DNA from: Anaerolineae bacterium
Lineage (GTDB): Bacteria > Chloroflexota > Anaerolineae > Aggregatilineales > Phototrophicaceae
Assembly (NCBI GenBank): GCA_026645945.1
Contig: JAPKMO010000018.1
Span: forward strand, 1-51,489
Direction: 5' to 3'
Length of the DNA: 51,489 bases
Shown: positions 8,870 through 16,618 of the stretch, in pieces
How positions within the stretch are numbered: position 1 is the first letter of the stretch
Layout: each line of letters starts with the position of its first letter
Position numbers and translations under genes: made by a program
Notes under the pieces: generated by a model
Databases searched by the model: none
The model's input: the letters and a program-made list of their open reading frames with translations, nothing else
Told to the model about the DNA's origin: nothing

Positions 8870-10003
8870 GTGATCGGCCTGGACTATACACCGGCTTACG
8901 AACAGGGCGGCGGCATCGGGCGCTACGTGCGCGAACTTGTCGCCGCCCTGGCGCTTCTTGACCGCCAATCCCCCTACCGGCTCTTCGTCGCCGGCGCGCG
9001 CCGCCATCAACTTCCACCTGCCCCCGGTAAGAACTTCACCTGGAAACCGACGCCGCTCACACCCAGATGGTTAGCCCGCCTGTGGCATCGCGCGCGCATC
9101 CCTATCCCTGTCGAGGTTATCACCGGCAGGGTGCAGCTTTTTCACGCGACCGATTTCGTCCTGCCCCCCACCCTGCCTCAAACCCGAACCCTGCTCACCG
9201 TTCACGATTTGTCATTCGTCCGCGTGCCAGAAACGGCCAGCCCGTCGCTAAAAGCCTATCTGGATGCAGTCGTCCCGCGTTCCGTCCGGCGCGCCGACCA
9301 CATTCTGGCCGACTCACAGGCAACCAGGGATGACCTTATAACGCTGTATAACACCCCTCCGGGAAAAATTTCCGTCCTCCTCAGCGGCGTTGATGCGCGC
9401 TTCCAGCCCGTTGTTGACCCGCTTCTGTTAACGACTATGCGAAGCAAATACCGCATTGGCGGCGCGCCTTATATCTTTTCTATCGGCACGGTTCAACCGC
9501 GCAAAAACTACGGGCGGCTCATCCAGGCGCTTGCACGGCTGCATCAGGCCGGAAGCGACATCCACCTCGTCATTGCCGGCGGTCAAGGGTGGCTGGAAGA
9601 CCCGATCTATGACTCAATCCGGCAGCATGATATGGAGTCGTTCGTTCATTTCATCGGCTTTGCCGACGAAGCTGACCTGCCGGGGCTTTACAGCGGGGCA
9701 GTCTGTTTCGCCTTTCCTTCGCTTTACGAAGGTTTCGGACTGCCGGTACTCGAAGCGATGGCCTGCGGAACCCCGGTCGTCACATCGAATGTTTCGTCCC
9801 TGCCAGAAGTCGCCGGTGACGCTGCCTTGATGGTTGACCCCTACGATGTCGAGGCGCTGGCAGACTCCCTCCGCCGGCTCATCTACGACGAAACTCTGCG
9901 GCAGCGGCTCATCGCCCTGGGATGGCAGCGCGTCCGGCGGTTCACCTGGCAGGCCGCCGCCGCCCAACTGCAACAGACCTATACCCGGCTGCTTGAAGAA
10001 TAG
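8870..10003 (+). CDS. Glycosyltransferase family 4
   Basis: A 377-residue GT-B fold retaining glycosyltransferase starting at GTG 8870. The N-terminal half has the acceptor-side motif [14 protein letters not shown]. The C-terminal half has the nucleotide-sugar site: [16 protein letters not shown], then [21 protein letters not shown] with the E-x7-E pattern, and [14 protein letters not shown]. It is expected to add mannose or a similar sugar in the cytoplasm to a lipid-linked glycan. It follows gtrA by nine bases and is probably the last gene of that operon. The exact sugar is not predictable. Confidence 0.9.
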   Translation: MIGLDYTPAYEQGGGIGRYVRELVAALALLDRQSPYRLFVAGARRHQLPPAPGKNFTWKPTPLTPRWLARLWHRARIPIPVEVITGRVQLFHATDFVLPPTLPQTRTLLTVHDLSFVRVPETASPSLKAYLDAVVPRSVRRADHILADSQATRDDLITLYNTPPGKISVLLSGVDARFQPVVDPLLLTTMRSKYRIGGAPYIFSIGTVQPRKNYGRLIQALARLHQAGSDIHLVIAGGQGWLEDPIYDSIRQHDMESFVHFIGFADEADLPGLYSGAVCFAFPSLYEGFGLPVLEAMACGTPVVTSNVSSLPEVAGDAALMVDPYDVEALADSLRRLIYDETLRQRLIALGWQRVRRFTWQAAAAQLQQTYTRLLEE

Positions 10004-10034
10004 CCATCCATTCCCAGAGAAAATCTCTGCAAAG

Positions 10035-10043
10035 TGCTATAAT
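10035..10043 (+). promoter_or_regulatory. Extended -10 promoter of the thioesterase/ChlI operon
   Basis: TGCTATAAT (10035-10043) is an extended -10 box with no clear -35. The start of transcription would fall about 50 bases before the next gene. Confidence 0.55.
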
Positions 10044-10102
10044 CTTATTATCCAGAAAACGAGTGTTTTGGTATTCGATAGCGACCAGGATGGGGATTCA
10101 AC

Positions 10103-10498
10103 ATGAGCGCCAGAAAATTCACGATTGACCCAAATAAGCCGTTTTTTGTTTACGATACCAAAGGCGACTGGCACGCCGTCAAAATCGGCGAATACCTATG
10201 GGATACGCGGGGTGAATACATCGGCTTCGTGCGCGGCGAAACCCATGATGTTTATACGACCGCCGGCGAGTGGGTCGGCAATTTGTGGCCGGATGGCCGT
10301 ATCATCCGCAAGCGCACCTACGACCGTCCCCCGCTTTTGAAGGATCGCCCGCCTAAACCGGCCAAACCCCAGAACTTCCCGGCACGCGCGCCGCTGCCCC
10401 CGATGTGCAGCGAGCTGGGTTTTGACAAAATTGATGTTCTGGACTGGGATGACGAGGTGTTTAAGCGCGTCTCCGACTTGGTTCCCGATATGGATTAG
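10103..10498 (+). CDS. Small protein resembling a 4-fold beta-flower domain
   Basis: A 131-residue protein without signal peptide or membrane helix. Residues ~10-75 hold four short repeats built around an aromatic-glycine pattern (VYDTKGDWHAVKIG, LWDTRGEYIGFVRG, VYTTAGEWVGNLWP, DGRIIR). This resembles the 4-fold beta-flower family; the match is by eye and tentative. A Pro/Lys-rich stretch follows (~75-105), then an acidic tail ending DLVPDMD. No catalytic motif is seen. It is the first gene of an operon with an acyl-CoA thioesterase, a ChlI-like ATPase and a membrane protein, so a scaffold or regulatory role is possible but not shown. Confidence 0.75.
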   Translation: MSARKFTIDPNKPFFVYDTKGDWHAVKIGEYLWDTRGEYIGFVRGETHDVYTTAGEWVGNLWPDGRIIRKRTYDRPPLLKDRPPKPAKPQNFPARAPLPPMCSELGFDKIDVLDWDDEVFKRVSDLVPDMD

Positions 10499-10507
10499 AG
10501 CCGCTGT

Positions 10508-10999
10508 ATGGATCGCGCCAGGAAAACTATCCACGAATCCCGTGTCACCTTAAGCGCCCTGATGGGACCGCAGGATGCAAACGCACATGGTAACGTTCAT
10601 GGCGGCGTCATCATGAAGATGGTAGACGAAGCCGGCGCGCTGGTCGCCATGCGCCATGCGCGGATGCCGGTCGTCACCGTCGCCATTGACTCAATGACCT
10701 TTATGGAACCAATTCTGCTGGGCAATCTTGTGATGTGTAACGCGGAACTGACCTACGTCGGGCGCAGTTCAATGGAAGTGCGCGTTGAGGTTACTGCCGA
10801 AAACCCGCTGCTTGGACAGTCGAAAGTCACTAACAGCGCCTATCTGGTTTACGTGGCTTTAGGGGCGGACGGCCACCCGGCAGCCGTTCCTGAACTCATC
10901 TACGAAACGCCAGAACAGCAGGCGCGCGCTGAACAGGCCAGGCAGCGGCAGGCTTATCGCAAACAGCAGCGCGACCGAGAAAGCCGGGAAACCATATGA
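10508..10999 (+). CDS. Acyl-CoA thioesterase (hotdog fold, YciA/BACH-like)
   Basis: A 163-residue single hotdog domain that would hydrolyse acyl-CoA to free acid and CoA in the cytoplasm. The diagnostic segment is NAHGNVHGGVIMKMVDEAGALVA (the HGG turn and catalytic Asp/Glu helix, residues ~27-49), followed by AIDSMTFMEPILLGNLV and the strand SSMEVRVEVTAENP. The C-terminal tail (~135-163) is very rich in Gln, Arg and Glu and probably forms a helix. It starts nine bases after the upstream gene and overlaps the ATPase gene by four bases. Confidence 0.9.
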   Translation: MDRARKTIHESRVTLSALMGPQDANAHGNVHGGVIMKMVDEAGALVAMRHARMPVVTVAIDSMTFMEPILLGNLVMCNAELTYVGRSSMEVRVEVTAENPLLGQSKVTNSAYLVYVALGADGHPAAVPELIYETPEQQARAEQARQRQAYRKQQRDRESRETI

Positions 11000-12159
11000 G
11001 CGAATCTCTGCCCTCTCTGGGAGGCGTCGAACAGTCCGCCCTGCTGCGGCTGCTTAATCAAGCCGGCGCGCGCGCGATTTTGGCGGAAGAAGCCCCCGAT
11101 CTCGGCCTGGCCGAACCGCGTCCATTCCCTTTCCTGGCGATTGTCGGCCAGATCGAAATGCGTATCGCCTTGCTTTTAGCCGTCATCAATCCGGCTGTCG
11201 GGGGCGTGCTTTTGATCGGGCCACGCGGCACAGGAAAAACAACCGCCGTCAGAAGCCTGACCAATATTCTGCCGGATGTGGAAGTTAGCGACTGCGACGA
11301 AGGCGTCCTACCGGAAGACCTGAATCACGAAAACGCGCGGCTGCTTTACCCGGACTGTTACGAAAAATACCATACCGGGCAGTCCATTTCGCATTACGAG
11401 CCGGTTAAACTGGTCGAACTGCCTTTAAACGCCCGGCTTGAAGATGTGGTCGGCGGCATCAACGAACGTATCGCTGTCCAGCAGCAGCGCATCCGCCTGG
11501 AACGGGGTATCCTGGCGCGGGCGGATAACCACCTGCTGTACATTGACGAAGTGAATCTGCTGGATGATACGATTGTGGATGCCATTTTGGATGCTGCCGC
11601 CCAGGGCAGTTACACGGTGCGGCGGGGCGCGATGTCCGGCACGTATCGTTCGCGTTTCGTCCTCATCGGCTCAATGAACCCGGAAGAAGGCCGCCTGCGC
11701 CCACAAATCCTGGATCGTTTCGGGCTGCGTGTCAACGTGCGCGGCCTGACCACCAAAGAGGAGCGCCTGGAGGTTTACCGGCGTGTTCGCGGCTACCGGC
11801 AGAATGTCACCCAGTTCCTCAGGCAGTGGGAAATCCCTACCGCCGAAGTTCGGGACGAGATTCTGCTGGCGCGCGAGCTGCTCAAACAAACCACGCTGTC
11901 TGACGAAGCGATGGATATTGCGCTTACCCTGGTTCACGACCTGGGAATCGATTCGCACCGTGCCGAGTATACCTTGTTTGAAGCTGCCCGCGCTTACGCG
12001 GCCTCCGATGGCCGAGACGTGGTGACTGCTCAGGACATTCGCGCCATCGCTCCTATGGCGCTCCGCCAGCGGCGCAGCGAATTTATGACGCGCTTTTTTG
12101 AAAGCCAGCAGGAAGAGGATGAACAAATCCGCGCGCGGATTGACGAACTCATAGGTTAA
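10996..12159 (+). CDS. ChlI/BchI-type AAA+ ATPase (magnesium chelatase subunit I)
   Basis: A 387-residue AAA+ ATPase. Walker A is GPRGTGKTT with K81. Walker B and its surroundings read LLYIDEVNLLDD, and GSMNPEEGRLRPQILDRFGLRV is the sensor region typical of magnesium chelatase subunit I rather than MoxR. In photosynthetic organisms this subunit works with ChlD and ChlH to insert Mg into protoporphyrin. Neither partner is in the window, and the neighbours are a thioesterase and a membrane protein. It may therefore act with a VWA partner elsewhere or in another chelatase-like process. The start ATG overlaps the thioesterase stop (ATGA). Confidence 0.88.
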   Translation: MSESLPSLGGVEQSALLRLLNQAGARAILAEEAPDLGLAEPRPFPFLAIVGQIEMRIALLLAVINPAVGGVLLIGPRGTGKTTAVRSLTNILPDVEVSDCDEGVLPEDLNHENARLLYPDCYEKYHTGQSISHYEPVKLVELPLNARLEDVVGGINERIAVQQQRIRLERGILARADNHLLYIDEVNLLDDTIVDAILDAAAQGSYTVRRGAMSGTYRSRFVLIGSMNPEEGRLRPQILDRFGLRVNVRGLTTKEERLEVYRRVRGYRQNVTQFLRQWEIPTAEVRDEILLARELLKQTTLSDEAMDIALTLVHDLGIDSHRAEYTLFEAARAYAASDGRDVVTAQDIRAIAPMALRQRRSEFMTRFFESQQEEDEQIRARIDELIG

Positions 12160-12165
12160 CAGACC

Positions 12166-12780
12166 ATGCCAATGCCGAAACCCGTTCCTATATGGCCGCT
12201 CATCCTGATCGCGCTTGTTTTTTACAGCCTGCCCTGGGTCGTTTCGCCAGATGCCGCCCTCAGCATGGGCGCCTATGACCTGGCCGAATGGGCCAGCCTT
12301 CATCCCGTCGTTCGGGGTTCATCCCCTCCCCTTCTGGCGAGTTTTCTGCTGCGCGCGCCTCTGGTTGGCATTGCCTGGGCTGCGGCGCTCAACGCCCGCT
12401 GGGATGGTTCACGCGCGCTCAACGGAGTTTTAGCCGGCGCAATAACTATTGCTCTGCTCCCTCCGCTCGAATTTTTCACCCAGTATGCCGACGACCCCAA
12501 TTATCGCCAGCAGATGGCGCTGACATTGGCCGCCTTCACCGGCGTTGTGGTCGGCCTAGCCGTCCGTCCAGCATTCTGGCGGCAGGCAGCTGCCTTTATC
12601 GCAGCGGTCGGGGCAGCAGCGGCGGCCTTTGTGGGGCTGATGCAAGCCGTCAGCCTCGTTCAGGAATTTCGTCTAGCCATCTTCGGTGGTTTTGGCGGCG
12701 GTGGTTTTGTTATCTGCTGCCTGATCTTAAGCTGGCTTTGTTTTCCCGCTCGCACCGCCAGCACAAATAAAACAAGGTAG
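12166..12780 (+). CDS. Predicted membrane protein of unknown function
   Basis: A 204-residue protein with about five hydrophobic segments (roughly residues 8-30, 50-75, 85-105, 120-140 and 145-198), the last glycine-rich (FGGFGGGGF). It starts six bases after the ATPase gene, so it belongs to the same transcript. A short lysine-containing tail follows the last helix. I do not recognise a family. It could anchor the ATPase to the membrane, but that is only inferred from position. It converges with acpP on the opposite strand. Confidence 0.8.
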   Translation: MPMPKPVPIWPLILIALVFYSLPWVVSPDAALSMGAYDLAEWASLHPVVRGSSPPLLASFLLRAPLVGIAWAAALNARWDGSRALNGVLAGAITIALLPPLEFFTQYADDPNYRQQMALTLAAFTGVVVGLAVRPAFWRQAAAFIAAVGAAAAAFVGLMQAVSLVQEFRLAIFGGFGGGGFVICCLILSWLCFPARTASTNKTR

Positions 12781-12842
12781 AGCGTTTTAGACGCGCTACC
12801 CTGCCGGACATTTGACGCTGCCGAGGCGGCTGCTGGTGACGG

Positions 12843-13088
12843 TTAGCCGCTTCCTCCCATGCGTTCGTTGATGTAGACAATTGCCTCGCCAACCGAGGTG
12901 ATTTTCTGCGCGTCCTCGTCGCTGATCTCGCCGCCGAATTCTTCCTCAAAAGCCATAATTAATTCGACCAGATCGAGTGAATCTGCTTCCAGGTCTTCTC
13001 GGAAACGCGCGCCGGGAACAACCCGATCGGCCTCGACGCCGAGCAGATCAACCACGATATTCCGAACACGTTCTTCAGTTGATGCCAT
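12843..13088 (-). CDS. acpP: Acyl carrier protein
   Basis: An 81-residue acidic protein of standard length. The 4'-phosphopantetheine attachment site is the Ser of [17 protein letters not shown] (residue ~37), in the canonical DSLD motif. It carries growing acyl chains in fatty acid synthesis. GGGAGG sits just ahead of the ATG, and a good promoter lies about 52 bases upstream, back to back with the fni promoter. It is unusual that no fab genes flank it; it is transcribed alone here and converges with the membrane-protein gene. Confidence 0.95.
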   Translation of the reverse strand: MASTEERVRNIVVDLLGVEADRVVPGARFREDLEADSLDLVELIMAFEEEFGGEISDEDAQKITSVGEAIVYINERMGGSG

Positions 13089-13139
13089 TATGAACCTCCC
13101 ATTATGTGGGGCATTGTGTTTGCCAGATAGCAGGCACTC

Positions 13140-13167
13140 ATTATACCGATAATGTGCCAGCAGACAA
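13140..13167 (-). promoter_or_regulatory. acpP promoter
   Basis: On the minus strand: TTGTCT (13162-13167), a 16-base spacer and a perfect TATAAT (13140-13145). It is back to back with the fni promoter, 6 bases apart. Confidence 0.75.
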
Positions 13168-13173
13168 ACGGAG

Positions 13174-13203
13174 TTGACACGGACTTCCCTTATTAGGTAG
13201 GAT
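13174..13203 (+). promoter_or_regulatory. fni promoter
   Basis: A perfect -35 box TTGACA (13174-13179), an 18-base spacer and TAGGAT (13198-13203). The ATG is about 30 bases downstream. The sequence CCTTATTAGG occurs twice around the -10 and the ribosome site (13188-13197 and 13213-13222), a possible direct-repeat operator. Confidence 0.7.
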
Positions 13204-13233
13204 TAGCTCCACCCTTATTAGGAACACCACACC

Positions 13234-14274
13234 ATGAGCAAAGTCACGGATACACCGACAACCGAAAGTCGCAAGGCCGACCATATCCGTATCAACCTCG
13301 AAAAAGATGTCCGGTTTCCGCGCCTGACAACCGGCCTGGAGCATTATCGTTTTTTGCATCAGGCCGTTCCCGAACTCAACCTCAGCGACGTAGATACCCG
13401 TGTAAACATCTTCAGCAAAACACTGTCTGCCCCCATTATCATATCATCCATGACCGGCGGAACTGACATTGCCCACCGCATTAACCAAAACCTAGCCGAA
13501 GCCGCCCAGAAACACGGCGTAGCGATGGGCTTAGGCTCGCAGCGCGCGGCGGTCGAAGATGCAGCGCTGGCTTATACCTATCAGGTACGGAACGTCGCGC
13601 CGGACATCCTGCTGTTCGCCAACCTGGGGGCCGTGCAGTTAAACTATCGTTATGGCCCCGATGAATGCCAGCGCGCAGTAGATATGATCGAAGCTGATGC
13701 GCTGATTCTGCATTTCAACGTCCTACAAGAAGCAGTGCAGCCGGAAGGTGATACCAATTTTGCCGGCCTGCTGGCGAAGGTCGAACAGGTCTGCAAAACG
13801 CTGGCCGTCCCGGTAATCGCCAAAGAAGTCGGCTGGGGGTTTTCCGAGCAAAACGCGCGTGATTTAAAAAACGCCGGTGTTTCTGCCATTGATGTCGCCG
13901 GTTCCGGCGGCACATCCTGGAGCGAGGTTGAGTACCACCGCGCTCCCAACGCTTTTCATGCCCGTGTCGCGGCCTGTTTTGCGGACTGGGGCATCCCCAC
14001 CGCTGACGCCGTTCAGTATGCGCGCGCCGGGGCGCCGGGGCTGCCGATTTTCGCCAGCGGCGGCCTGCGCGATGGCATAGACATCGTTAAATGTATCGCG
14101 TTGGGCGCAGTCGCAGGCGGGCTGGCCGGCCCATTTCTTAAAGCTGCCGATCAATCGGTAGAAGCGGTTGAACAGCTCATTCAAGAGCTGGCCGCGCAAA
14201 TCCGTATCGCCATGTTGTGCTGCGGGGCGCGGAATATTCGCGCTTTACAGGAAACACCCCTGCTGAAAGTCTGA
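13234..14274 (+). CDS. fni: Type 2 isopentenyl-diphosphate delta-isomerase
   Basis: A 346-residue FMN-dependent isomerase that interconverts isopentenyl and dimethylallyl diphosphate. Type 2 features visible are SRKADHIRI near the N-terminus, [12 protein letters not shown] (flavin phosphate side), [52 protein letters not shown] and [10 protein letters not shown]. It supplies allylic starter for the polyprenyl synthase gene 25 bases downstream, with which it should share a transcript. A strong promoter precedes it. Type 2 enzymes are common in archaea, Gram-positives and Chloroflexota. Confidence 0.95.
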   Translation: MSKVTDTPTTESRKADHIRINLEKDVRFPRLTTGLEHYRFLHQAVPELNLSDVDTRVNIFSKTLSAPIIISSMTGGTDIAHRINQNLAEAAQKHGVAMGLGSQRAAVEDAALAYTYQVRNVAPDILLFANLGAVQLNYRYGPDECQRAVDMIEADALILHFNVLQEAVQPEGDTNFAGLLAKVEQVCKTLAVPVIAKEVGWGFSEQNARDLKNAGVSAIDVAGSGGTSWSEVEYHRAPNAFHARVAACFADWGIPTADAVQYARAGAPGLPIFASGGLRDGIDIVKCIALGAVAGGLAGPFLKAADQSVEAVEQLIQELAAQIRIAMLCCGARNIRALQETPLLKV

Positions 14275-14299
14275 CCGTTCTCGAATAGGACTGCTGTCA

Positions 14300-15313
14300 T
14301 TGTTCGCGCAACTCGCCCAAACTTATCTCCCTGAATTAGACTCCACCCTGCGCCAGGTCGTTGCCCGCCTCCCGGCTGGCGTGCCGGGTTTCGGAGTCAT
14401 GATACGTTACGCGCTCGGTTGGGTAGACGAAAACGATCAGCCTTTTAATCAGCCGACCGGCAAACGTATCCGTCCGATTCTCCTCCTGCTGTGTGCCGAA
14501 GCAGCCGGCGGCGGCTGGCGGACGGCGCTGCCAGCGGCGGCGGCTGTAGAACTGCTTCACAACTTCTCGCTTATTCACGACGACATTCAAGACAACAGCC
14601 CCACCCGCCATAAACGCCCTACCGTCTGGAAGATATGGGGGCAGGCCAACGCCATCAATGCCGGCGATGCGCTGTTTGCCCTAGCCTACTGCGCTTTGGA
14701 AGAACTCGCCGGCGCGCTTCCCTTGCAAACCGTCTTCCGAATCGGGAATATTTTTAACGCCACCTCGCTCGAACTGACGCGCGGCCAGCACCTCGACATG
14801 CGTTTCGAGAGCCAGCCTATCGTCAGCGTGGACGAATACATCTCCATGATCTCCGGCAAGTCGGCGGCTCTCATCGCCGCCAGTGCCAAAATCGGCGCGC
14901 TCATCGGCGGCCAGGATGAACCAACCGCTTCTCAATATGCGGCCTTCGGGTTGAATCTCGGTATCGCGTTCCAGATTCACGACGATCTGCTGGGCATCTG
15001 GGGCGACCCGGAAATCACCGGCAAATCGGCAGCAACCGACATCCTCTCCCGCAAAAAATCGCTGCCGGTGCTTTACGGCCTCGGCCAGAGCGAAGATCTA
15101 GCCGCGCTCTACCGCCGGGAAACTTTCACCGAAGCCGACGTGCAGGAAGCCGTGAGCATCCTCAACAAATTAGGGGTGTTCGAGTATACGCAAAAACAGG
15201 AGGAAAAGTATTATCATCAGGCGCTTGATTCCCTCAACCAGGCTTCGCCGCAGGGAACAGCCGCCGAGCGGTTGTTTAAACTGGTGGACAACCTGTTCAA
15301 ACGGGCATACTGA
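14300..15313 (+). CDS. Trans-polyprenyl diphosphate synthase
   Basis: A 337-residue all-helical prenyl transferase starting at TTG 14300 (AGGA about nine bases upstream). It condenses isopentenyl diphosphate onto allylic diphosphates. The first Asp-rich motif is LIHDDIQD (residues 94-98), with GKRIRP upstream for substrate phosphate binding. The second Asp motif region reads FQIHDDLLGIWGD, followed by GKSAATDI. The chain length cannot be fixed by eye: the residues before the first motif (NFSL) have a Phe that may favour short to medium products. It converges with hemW with only 17 bases between. Confidence 0.9.
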   Translation: MFAQLAQTYLPELDSTLRQVVARLPAGVPGFGVMIRYALGWVDENDQPFNQPTGKRIRPILLLLCAEAAGGGWRTALPAAAAVELLHNFSLIHDDIQDNSPTRHKRPTVWKIWGQANAINAGDALFALAYCALEELAGALPLQTVFRIGNIFNATSLELTRGQHLDMRFESQPIVSVDEYISMISGKSAALIAASAKIGALIGGQDEPTASQYAAFGLNLGIAFQIHDDLLGIWGDPEITGKSAATDILSRKKSLPVLYGLGQSEDLAALYRRETFTEADVQEAVSILNKLGVFEYTQKQEEKYYHQALDSLNQASPQGTAAERLFKLVDNLFKRAY

Positions 15314-15330
15314 AGCGCCTTCTGCCGCCC

Positions 15331-16497
15331 TTAAACGAGTTCCCGAAAAATAACGCTGCTCAAAAACCGCCCCTGCCGGGTCAAACAAACACGGTCTTCG
15401 GTCACTTGCATCAAGCCGTACCCGCAGTATTTTTCGATCAACGCTGGGTACAAATCCGGCAGATCCACGCCAAACCGTTCGCGGAACGCGGTGCGATTGA
15501 TGCCTTCCTGCGTTAAACGCAGCCCCATCAGCAGCGTATCAGCAATTTCAGCCTCCCTATCCACCCGCACCGACTGGTCGGCTGCCGGCGTCAGGGGAAA
15601 CTCGAAAACGCCGTTCGCCTCCTGCATCGCCTGGATATACTTATGAGGCGAAAGAATAGTCGAGTACCGGATTCCGTCGGCATAACCATGCGCGCCCGGC
15701 CCTAGACCGGGATATGGCAGGTTGCGCCAGTATTGCAGGTTGTGACGGCAGGCATAGCCCGGTTTAGCCCAATTGCTGATTTCATACTGTTCGTAGCCGG
15801 CGCCATCCAGAAGATCAGATGCCAGTTCGTACATATCGGCTGCCAGGTCATCATCCGGCGCGGGTAAGTACCCCCGCGTAACCCAGGCTTTCATCGCCGT
15901 GCCATCTTCCAGCCCCAGCGCATATAAGGACACATGCTCCGGTTCAAGCCGTAACATCTGCCGCAGGCTGTTTTCCCAACTGTCCAGGGTTTGATGCGGG
16001 AAGCCGTAAATCAGGTCGAGATTCAGGTTGTTTAATCCCGCCTGCCGCGTCACCGCCACCGAGCGCGCAACAGCATCATTGTCATGACGCCGCCCGAACA
16101 ATTCCAGTTCGTTGTTATTTGACGACTGCATCCCGATACTGACGCGGTTAATGCCCAGTTCCCTGATCGCCATCATATACGGCAGGTCGAGATCGCCCGG
16201 ATTGGCTTCCATCGAAATTTCGGCATCCGGCGACAGATCGAACACCTGCCGAACAGCGGCCAGGATGCGGCCAATCTGGTCAGGTCTTAACACGCTGGGC
16301 GTCCCACCGCCCAGGTAAATCGTCCCCACCGGTTGGCCGGGTTTGCTCGCGCCAAGAATCTCAACTTCCCGGCACAACGCAGCGACGAAAGGCTCGATCA
16401 GGTTATCCAGCCCGATGTAGGTGTTAAACGCGCAGTAAGTACATTTTATGCGGCAGAAAGGAATATGCAGATAAATGGAGTATGGGGTATCAACCAT
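15331..16497 (-). CDS. hemW: HemW-like radical SAM protein (coproporphyrinogen III oxidase-like)
   Basis: About 388 residues. The radical SAM cluster motif is CRIKCTYC (C15, C19, C22), which carries the extra aromatic/Cys arrangement of the HemN/HemW group. IYLGGGTPSVL (SAM GGG motif), EANPGDLD, GMQSSNN and NLDLIYGFPHQT follow. It lacks the longer N-terminal helix region of true HemN, which favours HemW, a heme chaperone that inserts heme into respiratory proteins. The start was put at ATG 16495-16497 (MVDTPYS), since an in-frame start 30 bases upstream has no ribosome site and would add an unconserved Cys-rich leader. Confidence 0.88.
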   Translation of the reverse strand: MVDTPYSIYLHIPFCRIKCTYCAFNTYIGLDNLIEPFVAALCREVEILGASKPGQPVGTIYLGGGTPSVLRPDQIGRILAAVRQVFDLSPDAEISMEANPGDLDLPYMMAIRELGINRVSIGMQSSNNNELELFGRRHDNDAVARSVAVTRQAGLNNLNLDLIYGFPHQTLDSWENSLRQMLRLEPEHVSLYALGLEDGTAMKAWVTRGYLPAPDDDLAADMYELASDLLDGAGYEQYEISNWAKPGYACRHNLQYWRNLPYPGLGPGAHGYADGIRYSTILSPHKYIQAMQEANGVFEFPLTPAADQSVRVDREAEIADTLLMGLRLTQEGINRTAFRERFGVDLPDLYPALIEKYCGYGLMQVTEDRVCLTRQGRFLSSVIFRELV

Positions 16498-16535
16498 TAC
16501 AACCCAACTACAGCAATTCCCTAACATCAGGAGAA

Positions 16536-16564
16536 TTGCGGTATTGTTGCAGGTTTAATATAAT
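16536..16564 (+). promoter_or_regulatory. Promoter of the kinase/phosphatase cluster
   Basis: TTGCGG (16536-16541), a 17-base spacer and a perfect TATAAT (16559-16564), about 55 bases before the kinase start. It probably drives the whole run of six genes to 22674. Confidence 0.75.
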
Positions 16565-16618
16565 TATTCAAGACACATCTCACGTGCCGAAACATCAGGA
16601 AAACAGGACGAACGTATC

